64,000 nucleotides of DNA from Cellulomonas carbonis. GTDB lineage: Bacteria; Actinomycetota; Actinomycetes; Actinomycetales; Cellulomonadaceae. The stretch lies in the NCBI RefSeq assembly GCF_014636275.1, contig NZ_BMEB01000002.1, forward strand, positions 310,001-374,000, in the 5' to 3' direction. Positions 1 to 9,072 of this stretch are shown here, piece after piece; within the stretch, counting starts at the first letter, position 1, and every line of letters starts with the position of its first letter. A model generated the notes under the pieces. It was not told the origin of the DNA, did no database searches, and saw only the letters and a program-made list of their open reading frames with translations. The translations under genes and the position numbers were made by a program.

Positions 1-1
1 G

Positions 2-1369
2 AGCCGTGAGCTGGCCCGCACCGACGAGCTCACGGGCCTGGCGAACCGCCGCGCGTTCTACGACGAGGCGACGCGCGTCCTCGCGACCGGGCGGCCGGCG
101 ACGGTCCTGCTGCTCGACCTCGACGGGTTCAAGGAGGTCAACGACTCACTCGGGCACGGCGCCGGCGACGCGCTGCTCGCACTGGTCGCGCGACGTCTCG
201 CGGCTGAGGCGCGGCGCGGAGGAGGAGGACGCGAGGGCGACGTCGTCGCGCGCCTGGGCGGCGACGAGTTCGCGGCGCTCCTGCCCGGGGCGACGCCCGA
301 GACGGGTGCCCGCGCGGTCGAGCGCATGGTCGGGGCGCTCACCGCGTCCTACGAGATCGACGGCGTGCGCGTGCGCGTGTCCGCCGCGGCCGGCGTCGTG
401 CACGCGCCCGAGCACGGGACCACCACCGAGGAGCTCGTGCGCTGCGCCGACGTCGCGATGTACGCCTCGAAGGCGGCGCGCTCGGGCGTCGTCGTCTACG
501 ACGCGTCGCTCGACACGCGCAGCCGCACCGGCCTCCAGCGCGTCGAGCGGCTGCGCACCGCGCTGCGCGACGGCGGCGTCGTCGTGCACTTCCAGCCCAA
601 GGTGGACCTCCGCACGGGTGCGGTCACGGGCGTCGAGGCGCTCGCGCGGCTGCAGGACCCCGACGAGGGGCTGCTCTACCCCGGCCAGTTCCTCGGGCTG
701 CTCGCGCAGGCCGGCGAGCTGCCGCGGCTCACCGAGCTGGTCCTCGACGCGGCGCTCGCGCAGGCGCGGCGCTGGCGCGACGACGGCCGGCCGCTCCCGG
801 TCGCCGTCAACGTGCCGGCCGACGCCGTCGTCGACGAGGGCCTGCCCGAGCGGCTCGACGCGATCCTCGAGCGCCACGGCCTCGACGGGTCGTCGCTCGT
901 CGTCGAGGTCACCGAGGAGCTCCTGCTGCACGACCACGTCACGGGCCGCGCCGTCCTGGGCGAGCTGCGCTCGCGCGGAATCCGGGTCTCGATCGACGAC
1001 TACGGCACGGGCTACAGCTCGCTCGCGTACCTGCGGGACCTGCCGCTCGACGAGCTCAAGCTCGACCGGAGCTTCGCCGAGGCGCTCGCGGGCGACCCGC
1101 GCGCCGAGCGGATCGTCGAGTCCACGGCCGCGCTCGCCCACAGCCTCGGCCTGCGGATCGTCGCCGAGGGCATCGAGACCGAGTCCGAGCGCGAGCTCGT
1201 CGCGCGGTGCGGGTGCGACGAGGCGCAGGGCTACCTGTTCGCCCGGCCCGCCCCGGCCGAGCAGCTCGCCGAGCTCCTCGCGGAACGTTGCCCCGTCCGC
1301 CTCGGGCGTGGTGGGGGCGGCGAGCGGGCGGGCGTGCGGGCGGACGACGGCGGGTTCGTCGTCGCGTAG
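2..1369 (+). CDS. GGDEF-EAL cyclic-di-GMP turnover protein, 5' end missing
   Basis: The window opens inside this gene; 455 codons are visible and end in TAG. The GGDEF domain comes first, with an intact RLGGDEF active site and an RxxD inhibitory site (REGD) five residues before it, so it could make cyclic di-GMP and be product-inhibited. The EAL domain follows with every signature I looked for: VEALARLQ, the Asn in PVAVNVP, EVTEE, DDYGTGYSSL, KLDRSF and VAEGIET. That predicts an active phosphodiesterase. The N-terminal sensory part lies outside the window, so the signal is unknown. No partner gene is adjacent. Both active sites look intact, so the dominant direction cannot be told from sequence. 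Confidence 0.95.
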   Translation, partial: SRELARTDELTGLANRRAFYDEATRVLATGRPATVLLLDLDGFKEVNDSLGHGAGDALLALVARRLAAEARRGGGGREGDVVARLGGDEFAALLPGATPETGARAVERMVGALTASYEIDGVRVRVSAAAGVVHAPEHGTTTEELVRCADVAMYASKAARSGVVVYDASLDTRSRTGLQRVERLRTALRDGGVVVHFQPKVDLRTGAVTGVEALARLQDPDEGLLYPGQFLGLLAQAGELPRLTELVLDAALAQARRWRDDGRPLPVAVNVPADAVVDEGLPERLDAILERHGLDGSSLVVEVTEELLLHDHVTGRAVLGELRSRGIRVSIDDYGTGYSSLAYLRDLPLDELKLDRSFAEALAGDPRAERIVESTAALAHSLGLRIVAEGIETESERELVARCGCDEAQGYLFARPAPAEQLAELLAERCPVRLGRGGGGERAGVRADDGGFVVA

Positions 1370-1486
1370 CCCCGCGCTGCCGGCGGTCGGACGGGCCCGC
1401 GTCGCGCGGGTGGGTGGTCATCGGGGATGCTGGGCGGGTCGACCAGCGCGGACGCATCGGCGGGCGCGCGACCCGAGGAGGACGGC

Positions 1487-1948
1487 ATGCGGTGCCCGAT
1501 CGACGAGGCCGAGCTCGTCATGACCGAGCGGCAGGGGATCGAGATCGACTACTGCCCGCGGTGCCGAGGCGTGTGGCTCGACCGGGGTGAGCTCGACAAG
1601 ATCATCGAGCGGTCGACGACGCCCGCTGCGGCGCAGGCCGCGATGGACGCCGCGACCGGTGAGTACCGGCCGGACCACCACGACCGCGCCTACGAGCCGC
1701 GGTTCGCCGACCCGCGCGGCGCCGGCTACGGCGCACCCGCACCCGACCCCCGCGGCGGCGCGTACCCGGGCGGCGGCTACGGCGAGCGGCCCTACGTGCA
1801 GCCCGGCTACGGCCAGCCCGGCTACGAGCAGCGCGGGTACGACCAGCGCGGGTACGACCAGCGCGGCATCGACCCACGGACCGGGCGCCCCTACGGCAAG
1901 CGCAAGAAGAAGGGCTCGTTCCTCGAGGACCTCTTCGACTTCGACTGA
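1487..1948 (+). CDS. TFIIB-type zinc-ribbon protein with Tyr/Gly-rich tail
   Basis: A 153-residue protein. The ATG was chosen because GAGGAGGA lies just upstream and because the zinc ribbon starts directly at the N-terminus: MRCPID, then YCPRC about 25 residues later, giving the CxxD/CxxC layout of the zf-TFIIB family followed by GVWLDRGELDKI. The middle is a low-complexity stretch rich in Tyr, Gly, Pro and Arg with short repeats of GYDQRGYDQRG type. The C-terminus is a basic patch (KRKKK) followed by an acidic hydrophobic end (FLEDLFDFD). Such proteins are common in actinobacteria and uncharacterised; the ribbon suggests metal, nucleic-acid or protein binding. The function is not known. Confidence 0.85.
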   Translation: MRCPIDEAELVMTERQGIEIDYCPRCRGVWLDRGELDKIIERSTTPAAAQAAMDAATGEYRPDHHDRAYEPRFADPRGAGYGAPAPDPRGGAYPGGGYGERPYVQPGYGQPGYEQRGYDQRGYDQRGIDPRTGRPYGKRKKKGSFLEDLFDFD

Positions 1949-2040
1949 CACCGCCCGCCGCCCGCCGCCCGCCGCCCGACGGCGGACGGCGGACGGGACG
2001 GCGGACCGGCCGCGTCGCCGCCCGGCTCCCGCCGTGCACC

Positions 2041-2114
2041 CGCCGAGTTCGCGTTCTCCTGGTCGAGTTCGCGTGTGTCGACCGCGAACTCGGCGCAGGA
2101 ACGCGAAGTCGGCG
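2041..2114. repeat. Dispersed palindromic repeat, family 1, copy A
   Basis: A 74-bp element beginning CGCCGAGTTCGCG and ending CGCGAAGTCGGCG, its near reverse complement. It contains a second inverted copy inside (CGCGAACTCGGCG) and a TCGAG-rich middle. A 74-bp element with the same order of parts lies at 28401-28474. It sits between the zinc-ribbon gene and the aminotransferase gene and has no reading frame of its own. REP-like or terminator-like roles are both possible. Confidence 0.7.
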
Positions 2115-2196
2115 GTGGGGCAGGCAGGACCCCAACCCGGCCCCGCCCCGTGAGCCCGCCGGCCCGTGCGTGCGGTCGGGCGGGCACGATGGGGGC

Positions 2197-3354
2197 ATGA
2201 AGGTCTCCCGGCGCTCGCAGGTCCCGCCGTTCGCCGTCATGCAGGTGCTGGCCGCCGCGAACGCGCGCCGGGCCGCGGGCGAGCCCGTGATCAGCCTGTG
2301 CGCGGGTCAGCCCACGGCCGGGGCCCCCGCGCCGGTGCGGGAGGCGGCCCGGCAGGCCCTCGCCGACGGCGACCTCGGGTACACCGAGGCGGTCGGGACC
2401 CCGGCGCTGCGCCTAGCGATCGCCGAGCACTACGGCCGCTGGTACGGCGTCGACGTCGACCCCGCGCGCGTGGCCGTGACGACCGGCTCGTCGGGGGCGT
2501 TCCTGCTCGCGTTCCTCGCGGCCTTCGAGCCCGGCGACCGGGTGCTCCTCGCGCGTCCTGGCTACCCCGCGTACCGCAACATCCTCGTGTCGCTCGGCGT
2601 CGAGGTGGTCGAGGTGGCGTGCGGTCCCGAGAGCCGCTACCAGCCGACGACGGCGCACCTCACCGAGGCGTACTACGCGGGCGGGCTCGACGGGGTCGTC
2701 CTCGCGAGCCCCGCGAACCCGACCGGGACCATGGTCGACGCCGACGGGCTCGCCGCGATCGCCGACTGGTGCGCCGAGTACGACGTCCGCCTGGTGAGCG
2801 ACGAGATCTACCACGGCATCACGTACGGCGAGGGGGCGCAGCAGCAGGCGACGGCCGCCCGCTACGGGGACGCGGGCGCCGTCGTCGTGTCGAGCTTCTC
2901 GAAGTACTGGGCGATGACGGGGTGGCGGCTGGGCTGGCTCGTGCTGCCGCCCGACCTCGTGCCGGCCGTCGACGCGCTCGCGGGGAACCTCGCGCTGTGC
3001 CCGCCCGCCCTCGCGCAGCACGCGGCCCTCGCGGCGCTGACCCCCGAGGCGTACGCCGAGTGCGACGCGCTCGTCGCCGGGTACGCGGCGACGCGGGAGC
3101 TGCTGCTGCGGCGCCTGCCCGAGCTCGGCTGGCGCGTGGCCCCGCCCGACGGCGCGTTCTACCTCTACGCCGACGTCGGGACGGACGACTCGGTCGCGTG
3201 GTGCGAGCGCCTCCTGGCCGACACGGGCGTCGCGCTCACCCCCGGCACGGACTTCGACCCGGTCGACGGTCACCGCTGGGTCCGGCTCTCCTTCGCGGCC
3301 TCGACGCCCCTGGTCGACGAGGCGGTCACCCGCATCGCTGCCTGGCGGCGCTAA
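2197..3354 (+). CDS. Class I/II PLP-dependent aminotransferase
   Basis: A 385-residue fold-type I aminotransferase of the aspartate aminotransferase superfamily. The PLP lysine lies in SSFSKYWAMTGWRLGW. Other family marks are SPANPTGTM, the Asp/Tyr pair in SDEIYHGITYGE, and the C-terminal Arg in WVRLSFA. A -10-like CACGAT ends six bases before the ATG (gggggc between), so the message may be leaderless. Length and motifs fit enzymes annotated as aspartate, alanine or valine-pyruvate aminotransferases; the amino donor cannot be fixed from sequence. The gene stands alone, followed by a palindromic repeat and then the glycine riboswitch. No evidence links it to glycine metabolism beyond proximity. 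Confidence 0.92.
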   Translation: MKVSRRSQVPPFAVMQVLAAANARRAAGEPVISLCAGQPTAGAPAPVREAARQALADGDLGYTEAVGTPALRLAIAEHYGRWYGVDVDPARVAVTTGSSGAFLLAFLAAFEPGDRVLLARPGYPAYRNILVSLGVEVVEVACGPESRYQPTTAHLTEAYYAGGLDGVVLASPANPTGTMVDADGLAAIADWCAEYDVRLVSDEIYHGITYGEGAQQQATAARYGDAGAVVVSSFSKYWAMTGWRLGWLVLPPDLVPAVDALAGNLALCPPALAQHAALAALTPEAYAECDALVAGYAATRELLLRRLPELGWRVAPPDGAFYLYADVGTDDSVAWCERLLADTGVALTPGTDFDPVDGHRWVRLSFAASTPLVDEAVTRIAAWRR

Positions 3355-3360
3355 CCCCTC

Positions 3361-3426
3361 CGTCGAGATGAGACTTCGCGTCGGCATGTCGCGCGACACG
3401 CCGACGCGGAGTCTTATCTCGACGAC
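3361..3426. repeat. Dispersed palindromic repeat, family 2, copy A (possible terminator)
   Basis: Arms of about 28 bases, CGTCGAGAT.AGACT and CGCGTCGGC plus their reverse complements, pair with three mismatches around a TCGCGCGA loop. The element lies seven bases after the aminotransferase stop and before the glycine riboswitch, so it could end transcription there. A homologous element lies at 17498-17559, which shows it is a dispersed repeat rather than a private terminator. Confidence 0.75.
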
Positions 3427-3502
3427 AGGGGTGGAGAGGGGAGCTGATGCGTCCCGCGAGTACGCTCGACCACAGCAGGACAACTGAACACGCTGCTCGA
3501 AC

Positions 3503-3748
3503 CGTGACGGGAGAGTCCCGCCCCAGCCTGGCGGCGGGGGCGGGCGCCGAAGGAGCAACCTCCCCGGGAATCTCTCAGGCCCACGTACCGCCACGGTGAG
3601 GCAACTCTGGAAAGCGGTCACCCGCGTGCCGAGCCCGGCGCGGAGGTGGCCCACCGACGGTGCAAGTCGGCGCGCCCCGGCCCTCGCGGCACGGCGGACC
3701 GGCAAAACTCTCAGGTCGCGACCCCGGTCGCGGATGACAGAGCGGGGA
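3503..3748 (+). promoter_or_regulatory. Tandem glycine riboswitch (gcvT motif) upstream of gcvP
   Basis: Two consecutive glycine aptamers are recognisable. The first runs from GACGGGAGAGTCCCG through CGCCGAAGGAGCAACCTCC, GGAATCTCTCAGG and GGCAACTCTGGAAAGCGG. The second runs from the CACCGACGGTGCAAGTCGG type element through GGCAAAACTCTCAGG to GATGACAGAGCGGGG. The expression platform (3749-3796) has a short CCGGC-GTGC-GCCGG hairpin and the Shine-Dalgarno CCGGGAG seven bases before the gcvP GTG. Glycine binding would be expected to turn on cleavage-system expression. There is no clear U-tract terminator, so control at translation start or an unusual terminator seems more likely. The positions are from motif reading, not a covariance model. 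Confidence 0.93.
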
Positions 3749-3796
3749 ACCCTGACCCCGTCCGGCGTGCGCCGGGCACTTCTCCGGGAGCCCCTC

Positions 3797-6628
3797 GTGA
3801 CCCTGCCCCACACCCCGGCCGCCGACGGCTTCGCCGACCGTCACATCGGCCCGCGCCCCGCCGACGTCGAGCGCATGCTCGAGGCCGTCGGCGCGTTCTC
3901 GCTCGACGACCTCGTCGACCAGGCCGTCCCGAAGACGATCCGCATGTCCGGGGGGCTCGACCTGCCGGCCGCGCGCTCCGAGGCCGAGGTGCTGCGTGAC
4001 CTCCGGGCGCTCGCGGACCGCAACACCGTGCTCCCGTCGATGATCGGGATGGGCTACCACGGGACCGTCACGCCGCCCGTGATCCGCCGCAACGTGCTTG
4101 AGAACCCCGCCTGGTACACGGCCTACACGCCGTACCAGCCCGAGATCAGCCAGGGTCGCCTCGAGGCGCTGCTCGTGTTCCAGACGGTCGTCGAGGACCT
4201 GACCGGGCTGCCCGTGGCCGGGGCGTCGCTGCTCGACGAGGCGACCGCCGTCACCGAGGCGGTGCTGCTCATGCGGCGCGCGGTGAAGGGCCGGCCCGAC
4301 GGCGTCGTCGTCGTCGACGTCGACACGCACCCGCAGACGCTCACGGTGCTGCGCGGCCGCGCCGAGGCGCTCGGCCTCCCGCTCGTCGAGGCCGACCTCA
4401 CGGACGGGCTGCCCGCCGACGCCGACGACGTCGTGGGCGTCGTCGTCCAGCAGCCCGGCACGTCCGGGCGCATCCGCGACCTGCGGCCCCTCGTCGAGGA
4501 GGCGCACCGGCGCGGCGCGCTCGTGACGGTGGCCGCGGACCTCCTGTCGCTCACGCTGCTCACGTCCCCCGGCGAGGCCGGTGCCGACGTCGCCGTGGGG
4601 TCGGCGCAGCGGTTCGGCGTGCCGATGTGGAACGGCGGCCCGCACGCCGCGTTCATGGCGGTGCGGTCCGGTCTCGAGCGCATGCTGCCGGGCCGTCTCG
4701 TGGGCGTGAGCACCGACGCCGACGGCGCACCCGCGTACCGCCTCGCGCTGCAGACGCGCGAGCAGCACATCCGCCGCGAGAAGGCGACGAGCAACATCTG
4801 CACCGCGCAGGCCCTGCTCGCCGTCACGGCCGCGATGTACGCGGTGCACCACGGCCCCGACGGCCTCGTCCGCATCGCGCGGACGGTGCACGCACGGGCG
4901 ACGGCGATCGCCGCCGGCCTGCGCTCGGCCGGTCTGGCCGTCGTCCACGACGCGTTCTTCGACACGGTCCTCGTCCGCACCGACGACCCCGACGCCGCCG
5001 TCGCGGCCGCCCTCGCGGCCGGCATCAACATCCGCCGCTGGGACGACCACCACATCAGCCTCACCACCGACGAGACCACCAGCGAGCACGACGTCACCAC
5101 GATCCTCACCGCCCTGACCTCCGCACAGTCCCCCCGACCCGGAGCGGACGCACCCACGGCGATCCCCGACGAGCTCAAGCGGACGACGCCGTTCCTCGAC
5201 CACCCCACCTTCCACGTCCACCGCTCCGAGACGGCCCTCCTGCGCTACCTGCGCCGCCTCGCCGACAAGGACCTGGCGCTCGACCGCACGATGATCCCGT
5301 TGGGCTCGTGCACGATGAAGCTCAACGCCGCGGTCGAGATGGAGCCGATCAGCTGGCCGGGCTTCGCGGACGTGCACCCGTACGCGCCGGCCGACCAGCG
5401 CGCGGGCTACACCGAGCTCGTCGAGCAGCTCGAGGCGTGGCTCGCGGAGATCACGGGCTACGCCGCGGTCAGCGTGCAGCCCAACGCGGGGTCCCAGGGT
5501 GAGCTCGCGGGTCTCCTCGCGATCCGCGGGTACCACCGCAGCCGGGGCGACGAGCAGCGCACGACGTGCCTGATCCCGGCGTCGGCGCACGGGACGAACG
5601 CGGCGAGCGCGGTGCTCGCGGGCATGCGCGTCGTCGTCGTCGCGACGGCGCCCGACGGCGAGGTCGACCTCGCGGACCTGCGCGCGAAGCTCGAGGAGCA
5701 CGCCGACGACGTCGCCGCGATCATGATCACCTACCCGTCGACGCACGGCGTCTACGAGGAGCACGTGCGCGAGGTGTGCGACCTCGTCCACGCCGCCGGC
5801 GGGCAGGTGTACATCGACGGCGCGAACCTCAACGCGCTCGTCGGGCTCGCGCAGCCCGGGGAGCTGGGCGGCGACGTCTCGCACCTCAACCTGCACAAGA
5901 CGTTCGCGATCCCGCACGGCGGGGGAGGCCCGGGCGTCGGGCCGGTCGCGGTCGCGGAGCACCTCGTGCCGTTCCTGCCCGGGCGGGGTGCGACGCAGGT
6001 CTCGGCCGCGCCGCACGGGTCGGCGGGTGTGCTGCCGATCTCGTGGGCGTACGTCGCGCTGCTCGGCGCGGACGGCATGCGGCGCGCGACGGGGACCGCC
6101 GTGCTGAGCGCCAACTACGTCGCGTCGCGCCTCACGCAGCACTTCCCGGTGCTGTTCACGGGCCCGGGCGGGCGCGTCGCGCACGAGTGCATCCTCGACC
6201 TGCGCGACCTCGCGAAGCGCACCGGGATCACGGCCGAGGACGTCGCGAAGCGCCTCATGGACTACGGGTTCCACGCGCCGACGCTGAGCTTCCCGGTCGC
6301 GGGGACGCTCATGGTCGAGCCGACCGAGAGCGAGGACCTCGGGGAGCTCGACCGGTTCTGCGACGCGATGGTCGCGATCCGTGGCGAGATCGCCGACGTC
6401 GAGTCCGGGCGCTGGTCCGCGGCCGAGTCGCCGCTGCGCAACGCGCCGCACACCGCGGCGAGCGTCCTGAGCGACGCGTGGGACCGCCCGTACTCGCGCG
6501 AGACGGCGGCGTTCCCGGTCCCGGCACTCCGGGCCGCGAAGTACTGGCCCCCGGTGCGTCGCATCGACCAGGCTGCAGGTGACCGCAACCTGGTGTGCAG
6601 CTGCCCCCCGATCGAGGAGTACGCATGA
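3797..6628 (+). CDS. gcvP: Glycine dehydrogenase (aminomethyl-transferring), P protein
   Basis: A 943-residue P protein that decarboxylates glycine and passes the aminomethyl group to lipoyl-GcvH. The GTG start was chosen because the protein then begins with the typical [11 protein letters not shown] region and because CCGGGAG lies upstream. An earlier in-frame start would lie inside the riboswitch. The N-terminal half carries the [10 protein letters not shown] linker region and the C-terminal half the PLP lysine at about residue 701 in [17 protein letters not shown], matching the E. coli position. Both halves of the fused single-chain form are present. The stop overlaps the gcvT start (ATGA), so the two are translationally coupled. 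Confidence 0.98.
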   Translation: MTLPHTPAADGFADRHIGPRPADVERMLEAVGAFSLDDLVDQAVPKTIRMSGGLDLPAARSEAEVLRDLRALADRNTVLPSMIGMGYHGTVTPPVIRRNVLENPAWYTAYTPYQPEISQGRLEALLVFQTVVEDLTGLPVAGASLLDEATAVTEAVLLMRRAVKGRPDGVVVVDVDTHPQTLTVLRGRAEALGLPLVEADLTDGLPADADDVVGVVVQQPGTSGRIRDLRPLVEEAHRRGALVTVAADLLSLTLLTSPGEAGADVAVGSAQRFGVPMWNGGPHAAFMAVRSGLERMLPGRLVGVSTDADGAPAYRLALQTREQHIRREKATSNICTAQALLAVTAAMYAVHHGPDGLVRIARTVHARATAIAAGLRSAGLAVVHDAFFDTVLVRTDDPDAAVAAALAAGINIRRWDDHHISLTTDETTSEHDVTTILTALTSAQSPRPGADAPTAIPDELKRTTPFLDHPTFHVHRSETALLRYLRRLADKDLALDRTMIPLGSCTMKLNAAVEMEPISWPGFADVHPYAPADQRAGYTELVEQLEAWLAEITGYAAVSVQPNAGSQGELAGLLAIRGYHRSRGDEQRTTCLIPASAHGTNAASAVLAGMRVVVVATAPDGEVDLADLRAKLEEHADDVAAIMITYPSTHGVYEEHVREVCDLVHAAGGQVYIDGANLNALVGLAQPGELGGDVSHLNLHKTFAIPHGGGGPGVGPVAVAEHLVPFLPGRGATQVSAAPHGSAGVLPISWAYVALLGADGMRRATGTAVLSANYVASRLTQHFPVLFTGPGGRVAHECILDLRDLAKRTGITAEDVAKRLMDYGFHAPTLSFPVAGTLMVEPTESEDLGELDRFCDAMVAIRGEIADVESGRWSAAESPLRNAPHTAASVLSDAWDRPYSRETAAFPVPALRAAKYWPPVRRIDQAAGDRNLVCSCPPIEEYA

Positions 6629-7863
6629 GCGCGACGACGTCGTCCACCGCCGCAGGGGAGACGGAGCAGCTGCGCCGCACGCCCCTGGACGCGGAGCACC
6701 GCGCGCTCGGCGCGACGATGACGGGCTTCGCGGGCTGGTCGATGCCGCTGCGCTACACGTCGGACGTCGCCGAGCACCAGGCGGTGCGTTCCGCTGCCGG
6801 CCTGTTCGACCTGTCGCACATGGGGCAGATCCGGGTCACGGGTCCTGACGCGGGTCGCGGGCTGGACCGCGCGCTGGTCGGGAACATCTCGGGTCTCGCC
6901 GTCGGCCGGGCGCGCTACACGATGATCTGCGCCCCCGACGGCGGGGTGGTCGACGACCTGGTCGTGTACCGGACGGGTGACGAGGAGTTCCTCGTCGTCG
7001 CCAACGCGTCCAACGCGACGACCGTGACGGCCGAGCTCCAGCAGCGGTGCAGCGGGGCGACGTCGGAGTCGGGCGCCTGGGTCGAGGCCGGTGCCGAGGC
7101 GCGTGCCGCGGCCGTCGACGAGCCCGCCGGCCCGGTCGACACCACGACCGCGCTCGTCGCCGTCCAGGGTCCGGCCGCGGCCGCGATCCTCACCGCCGTC
7201 GTCGTCGACGCCGACCGGGACGACGTCGCGGGGCTGCGGTACTACGCGTGCACGCCCGCCCGCGTCGCGGTCGACGGCGGGACCGTCGAGGCGCTCGTCG
7301 CGCGCACGGGCTACACGGGCGAGGACGGGTTCGAGCTGTACTGCGCCGCCGACGACGCGGTCGCGCTGTGGCGGTCGCTGCTCGCCGCAGGCGAGCCCCA
7401 CGGGCTCGTCCCGGCGGGCCTCGCGTGCCGCGACAGCCTCCGGCTCGAGGCCGGGATGCCGCTGTACGGCAACGAGCTGGACCGCACGACGACGCCGTAC
7501 GACGCGGGCGTCGGCCGCGTGGTCCGCCTCGACAAGACCGACGACGACGGGTCGCCGCTGCCGTTCGTCGGCCGCGAGGCGCTCGAGGCCCGCGCGCACT
7601 CGGAGCCTGCCCGGGTCCTGGTGGGCCTCGAGGGCCTCGGACGTCGCGCGGCCCGTCACGGGTACGCGGTGCTCGCGCCGCGCGGTGCGACGGTCGGGCA
7701 CGTGACGTCGGGTGCGCCGTCGCCCACCCTCGGCCACCCCGTGGCGCTCGCCTACGTGACGCCCGAGGTGAGCGCGCCGGGCACCGAGCTCGCCGTCGAC
7801 GTGCGCGGCCGGGCCGAGCCCGTGCGCGTCGTGCCCCTGCCCTTCTACCGTCGAGCCACCTGA
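6625..7863 (+). CDS. gcvT: Aminomethyltransferase, glycine cleavage T protein
   Basis: A 412-residue T protein. It releases ammonia and moves the one-carbon unit from lipoyl-GcvH to tetrahydrofolate. Visible marks are [10 protein letters not shown] near the N-terminus, [14 protein letters not shown], the folate-site Asp in [24 protein letters not shown] and the [22 protein letters not shown] block. All are conserved in the family and the length is normal. The ATG overlaps the gcvP stop in an ATGA junction. The first 20 residues ([12 protein letters not shown]) extend slightly beyond the usual start. The gene is controlled through the upstream riboswitch on the same message. Confidence 0.98.
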   Translation: MSATTSSTAAGETEQLRRTPLDAEHRALGATMTGFAGWSMPLRYTSDVAEHQAVRSAAGLFDLSHMGQIRVTGPDAGRGLDRALVGNISGLAVGRARYTMICAPDGGVVDDLVVYRTGDEEFLVVANASNATTVTAELQQRCSGATSESGAWVEAGAEARAAAVDEPAGPVDTTTALVAVQGPAAAAILTAVVVDADRDDVAGLRYYACTPARVAVDGGTVEALVARTGYTGEDGFELYCAADDAVALWRSLLAAGEPHGLVPAGLACRDSLRLEAGMPLYGNELDRTTTPYDAGVGRVVRLDKTDDDGSPLPFVGREALEARAHSEPARVLVGLEGLGRRAARHGYAVLAPRGATVGHVTSGAPSPTLGHPVALAYVTPEVSAPGTELAVDVRGRAEPVRVVPLPFYRRAT

Positions 7864-7938
7864 GCGCCCGACGGAACCGACCCGCGACGGACGACGACGT
7901 CCGCCCGCGCACCAGACCCAGCGGACCCGAGGAGCACC

Positions 7939-8313
7939 GTGAGCGAGAACGTCCCCGACCACCTGCAGTACACCGCCGAGCACGAGTGGGTCGACGGCTC
8001 GTCGCCCGCGACGGTCGGCATCACGCGCCACGCCGCGGACGCGCTCGGCGAGCTCGTCTACGTCGAGCTGCCCGAGGTCGGCACCGAGGTGACCGCCGGC
8101 TCGGTGTGCGGCGAGCTCGAGTCGACCAAGTCGGTGTCGGAGATCTTCGCCCCCGTGACGGGGCGGGTCGTCGAGACGAACCAGGCGGTCGTCGAGGACC
8201 CGTCGCTCGTCAACAGCGACCCGTACGGGGCCGGCTGGCTCCTCAAGGTCGAGATCACGACCCCCGGCGCGCTCATCAGCGCCGAGGAGTACGCGGCGCT
8301 CGTGCAGGCCTGA
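7939..8313 (+). CDS. gcvH: Glycine cleavage system H protein
   Basis: A 124-residue lipoyl carrier protein. The lipoylation lysine is Lys64 in [12 protein letters not shown], and the fold signatures [14 protein letters not shown] and [13 protein letters not shown] are all there. The GTG start has GAGGAGC seven bases upstream. It lies 75 bases after gcvT and is presumably cotranscribed with gcvPT. A strong hairpin follows 18 bases after the stop, ending the operon. The gene for dihydrolipoyl dehydrogenase (L protein) and the lipoylation enzymes are not in this window. Confidence 0.98.
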   Translation: MSENVPDHLQYTAEHEWVDGSSPATVGITRHAADALGELVYVELPEVGTEVTAGSVCGELESTKSVSEIFAPVTGRVVETNQAVVEDPSLVNSDPYGAGWLLKVEITTPGALISAEEYAALVQA

Positions 8314-8331
8314 CCCCGCGGCGACCCTCGG

Positions 8332-8362
8332 CGGCCCCTCACCCTCCCCGGGTGGGGGGCCG
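8332..8362 (+). terminator. Terminator hairpin after gcvH
   Basis: Thirteen-base arms CGGCCCCTCACCC and GGGTGGGGGGCCG pair with a single T-G position around a TCCCC loop. There is no U tract, which is usual at this GC content. The position right after gcvH supports a terminator for the gcv operon. Confidence 0.7.
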
Positions 8363-8660
8363 TCGGCGCGCCCGGGGGGTGTCGAGGCGCCCGCGAGGCG
8401 TCGCTGCGGGGTCGCAGGACGTGTCGCGCTGCTCCGTTCGGGTGAATCCGCGGGGCCGAGCCCGTTCGCCGGGAGAAACCTGTGACCTGCGGCTTCACCT
8501 CGCTGGCGCAGATCCCGATGGAGCCCTGCACGTCCCGAGCGAGATCTCACGCAGGTCAAGGGTGAAAACCCGCGTCATGACCCGCGAGGTGGGCCCTCTC
8601 ATCGGGTATCAAGCGAACGACACGGCGCTCCTCGCACCGTGGCCCCCCAGGAGGTACCCC
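8363..8660. other. Long leader / intergenic region before the LuxR-type gene
   Basis: About 300 bases with no credible reading frame on either strand. It holds a small GGGT-GAAA-ACCC hairpin (near 8559) and a TATCAA hexamer (near 8608) that might be a -10 box, but no matching -35. The local GC content is slightly lower than in the genes. It probably carries the promoter and a 5' leader for the downstream regulator. I found no known riboswitch in it. Confidence 0.4.
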
Positions 8661-8891
8661 ATGTCGACCGACGTCGAGATCCCCACGCAGCGGTCCGCCG
8701 ACCCGCTCACCCGTCGCGAGCGCGTCATCCTGTCGAACCTCGACGAGGACGTCACCCTCGAGGAGATCGCCACCAAGCTCTTCGTCACGCGCAACACCGT
8801 GAAGTCGCAGGTGCGCAGCGTCTACAAGAAGCTCGGCGTCTCGAACCGGGCCGACGCCGTCGCCTGCGCCCGCGCCTTCGGCCTGCGCTGA
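8661..8891 (+). CDS. Stand-alone LuxR/GerE helix-turn-helix regulator (76 aa)
   Basis: A 76-residue protein that is almost only a GerE-type DNA-binding domain: LTRRERVILSNLDEDVTLEEIA followed by the recognition helix TRNTVKSQVRSVYKKLGVSNRADAV. AGGAGG lies six bases before the ATG. There is no receiver or ligand-binding domain, so activity must be set by its own amount or by a partner. Small single-domain LuxR regulators occur in actinobacteria, usually with unknown targets. No neighbour is an obvious target. The 300-base untranslated stretch upstream hints that its expression is controlled. Confidence 0.9.
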   Translation: MSTDVEIPTQRSADPLTRRERVILSNLDEDVTLEEIATKLFVTRNTVKSQVRSVYKKLGVSNRADAVACARAFGLR

Positions 8892-9072
8892 CGCGGACCG
8901 GGCGGCCAGCCGCCCGCAGCTCGCCCACAGCACGCAGCAGCACCCAGCAGGACAGCAGGGCGCTCACCCTCGGGTGAGCGCACCGCGGCCGGGACGGACC
9001 GTGCCGCGGGGTGGGCGGAGGTAGTGTCGGGGGATCCTTCCCCGGCCCGGCAGGGCCTCCCTCCCCAGGCAG

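Noticed and set aside
3575..6451. Long open frame of 958 codons on the minus strand opposite gcvP
   Set aside because: It is a GC-rich shadow: the plus strand encodes a clear GcvP in another frame, and the minus product has only low-complexity Arg/Ala/Val/His sequence.
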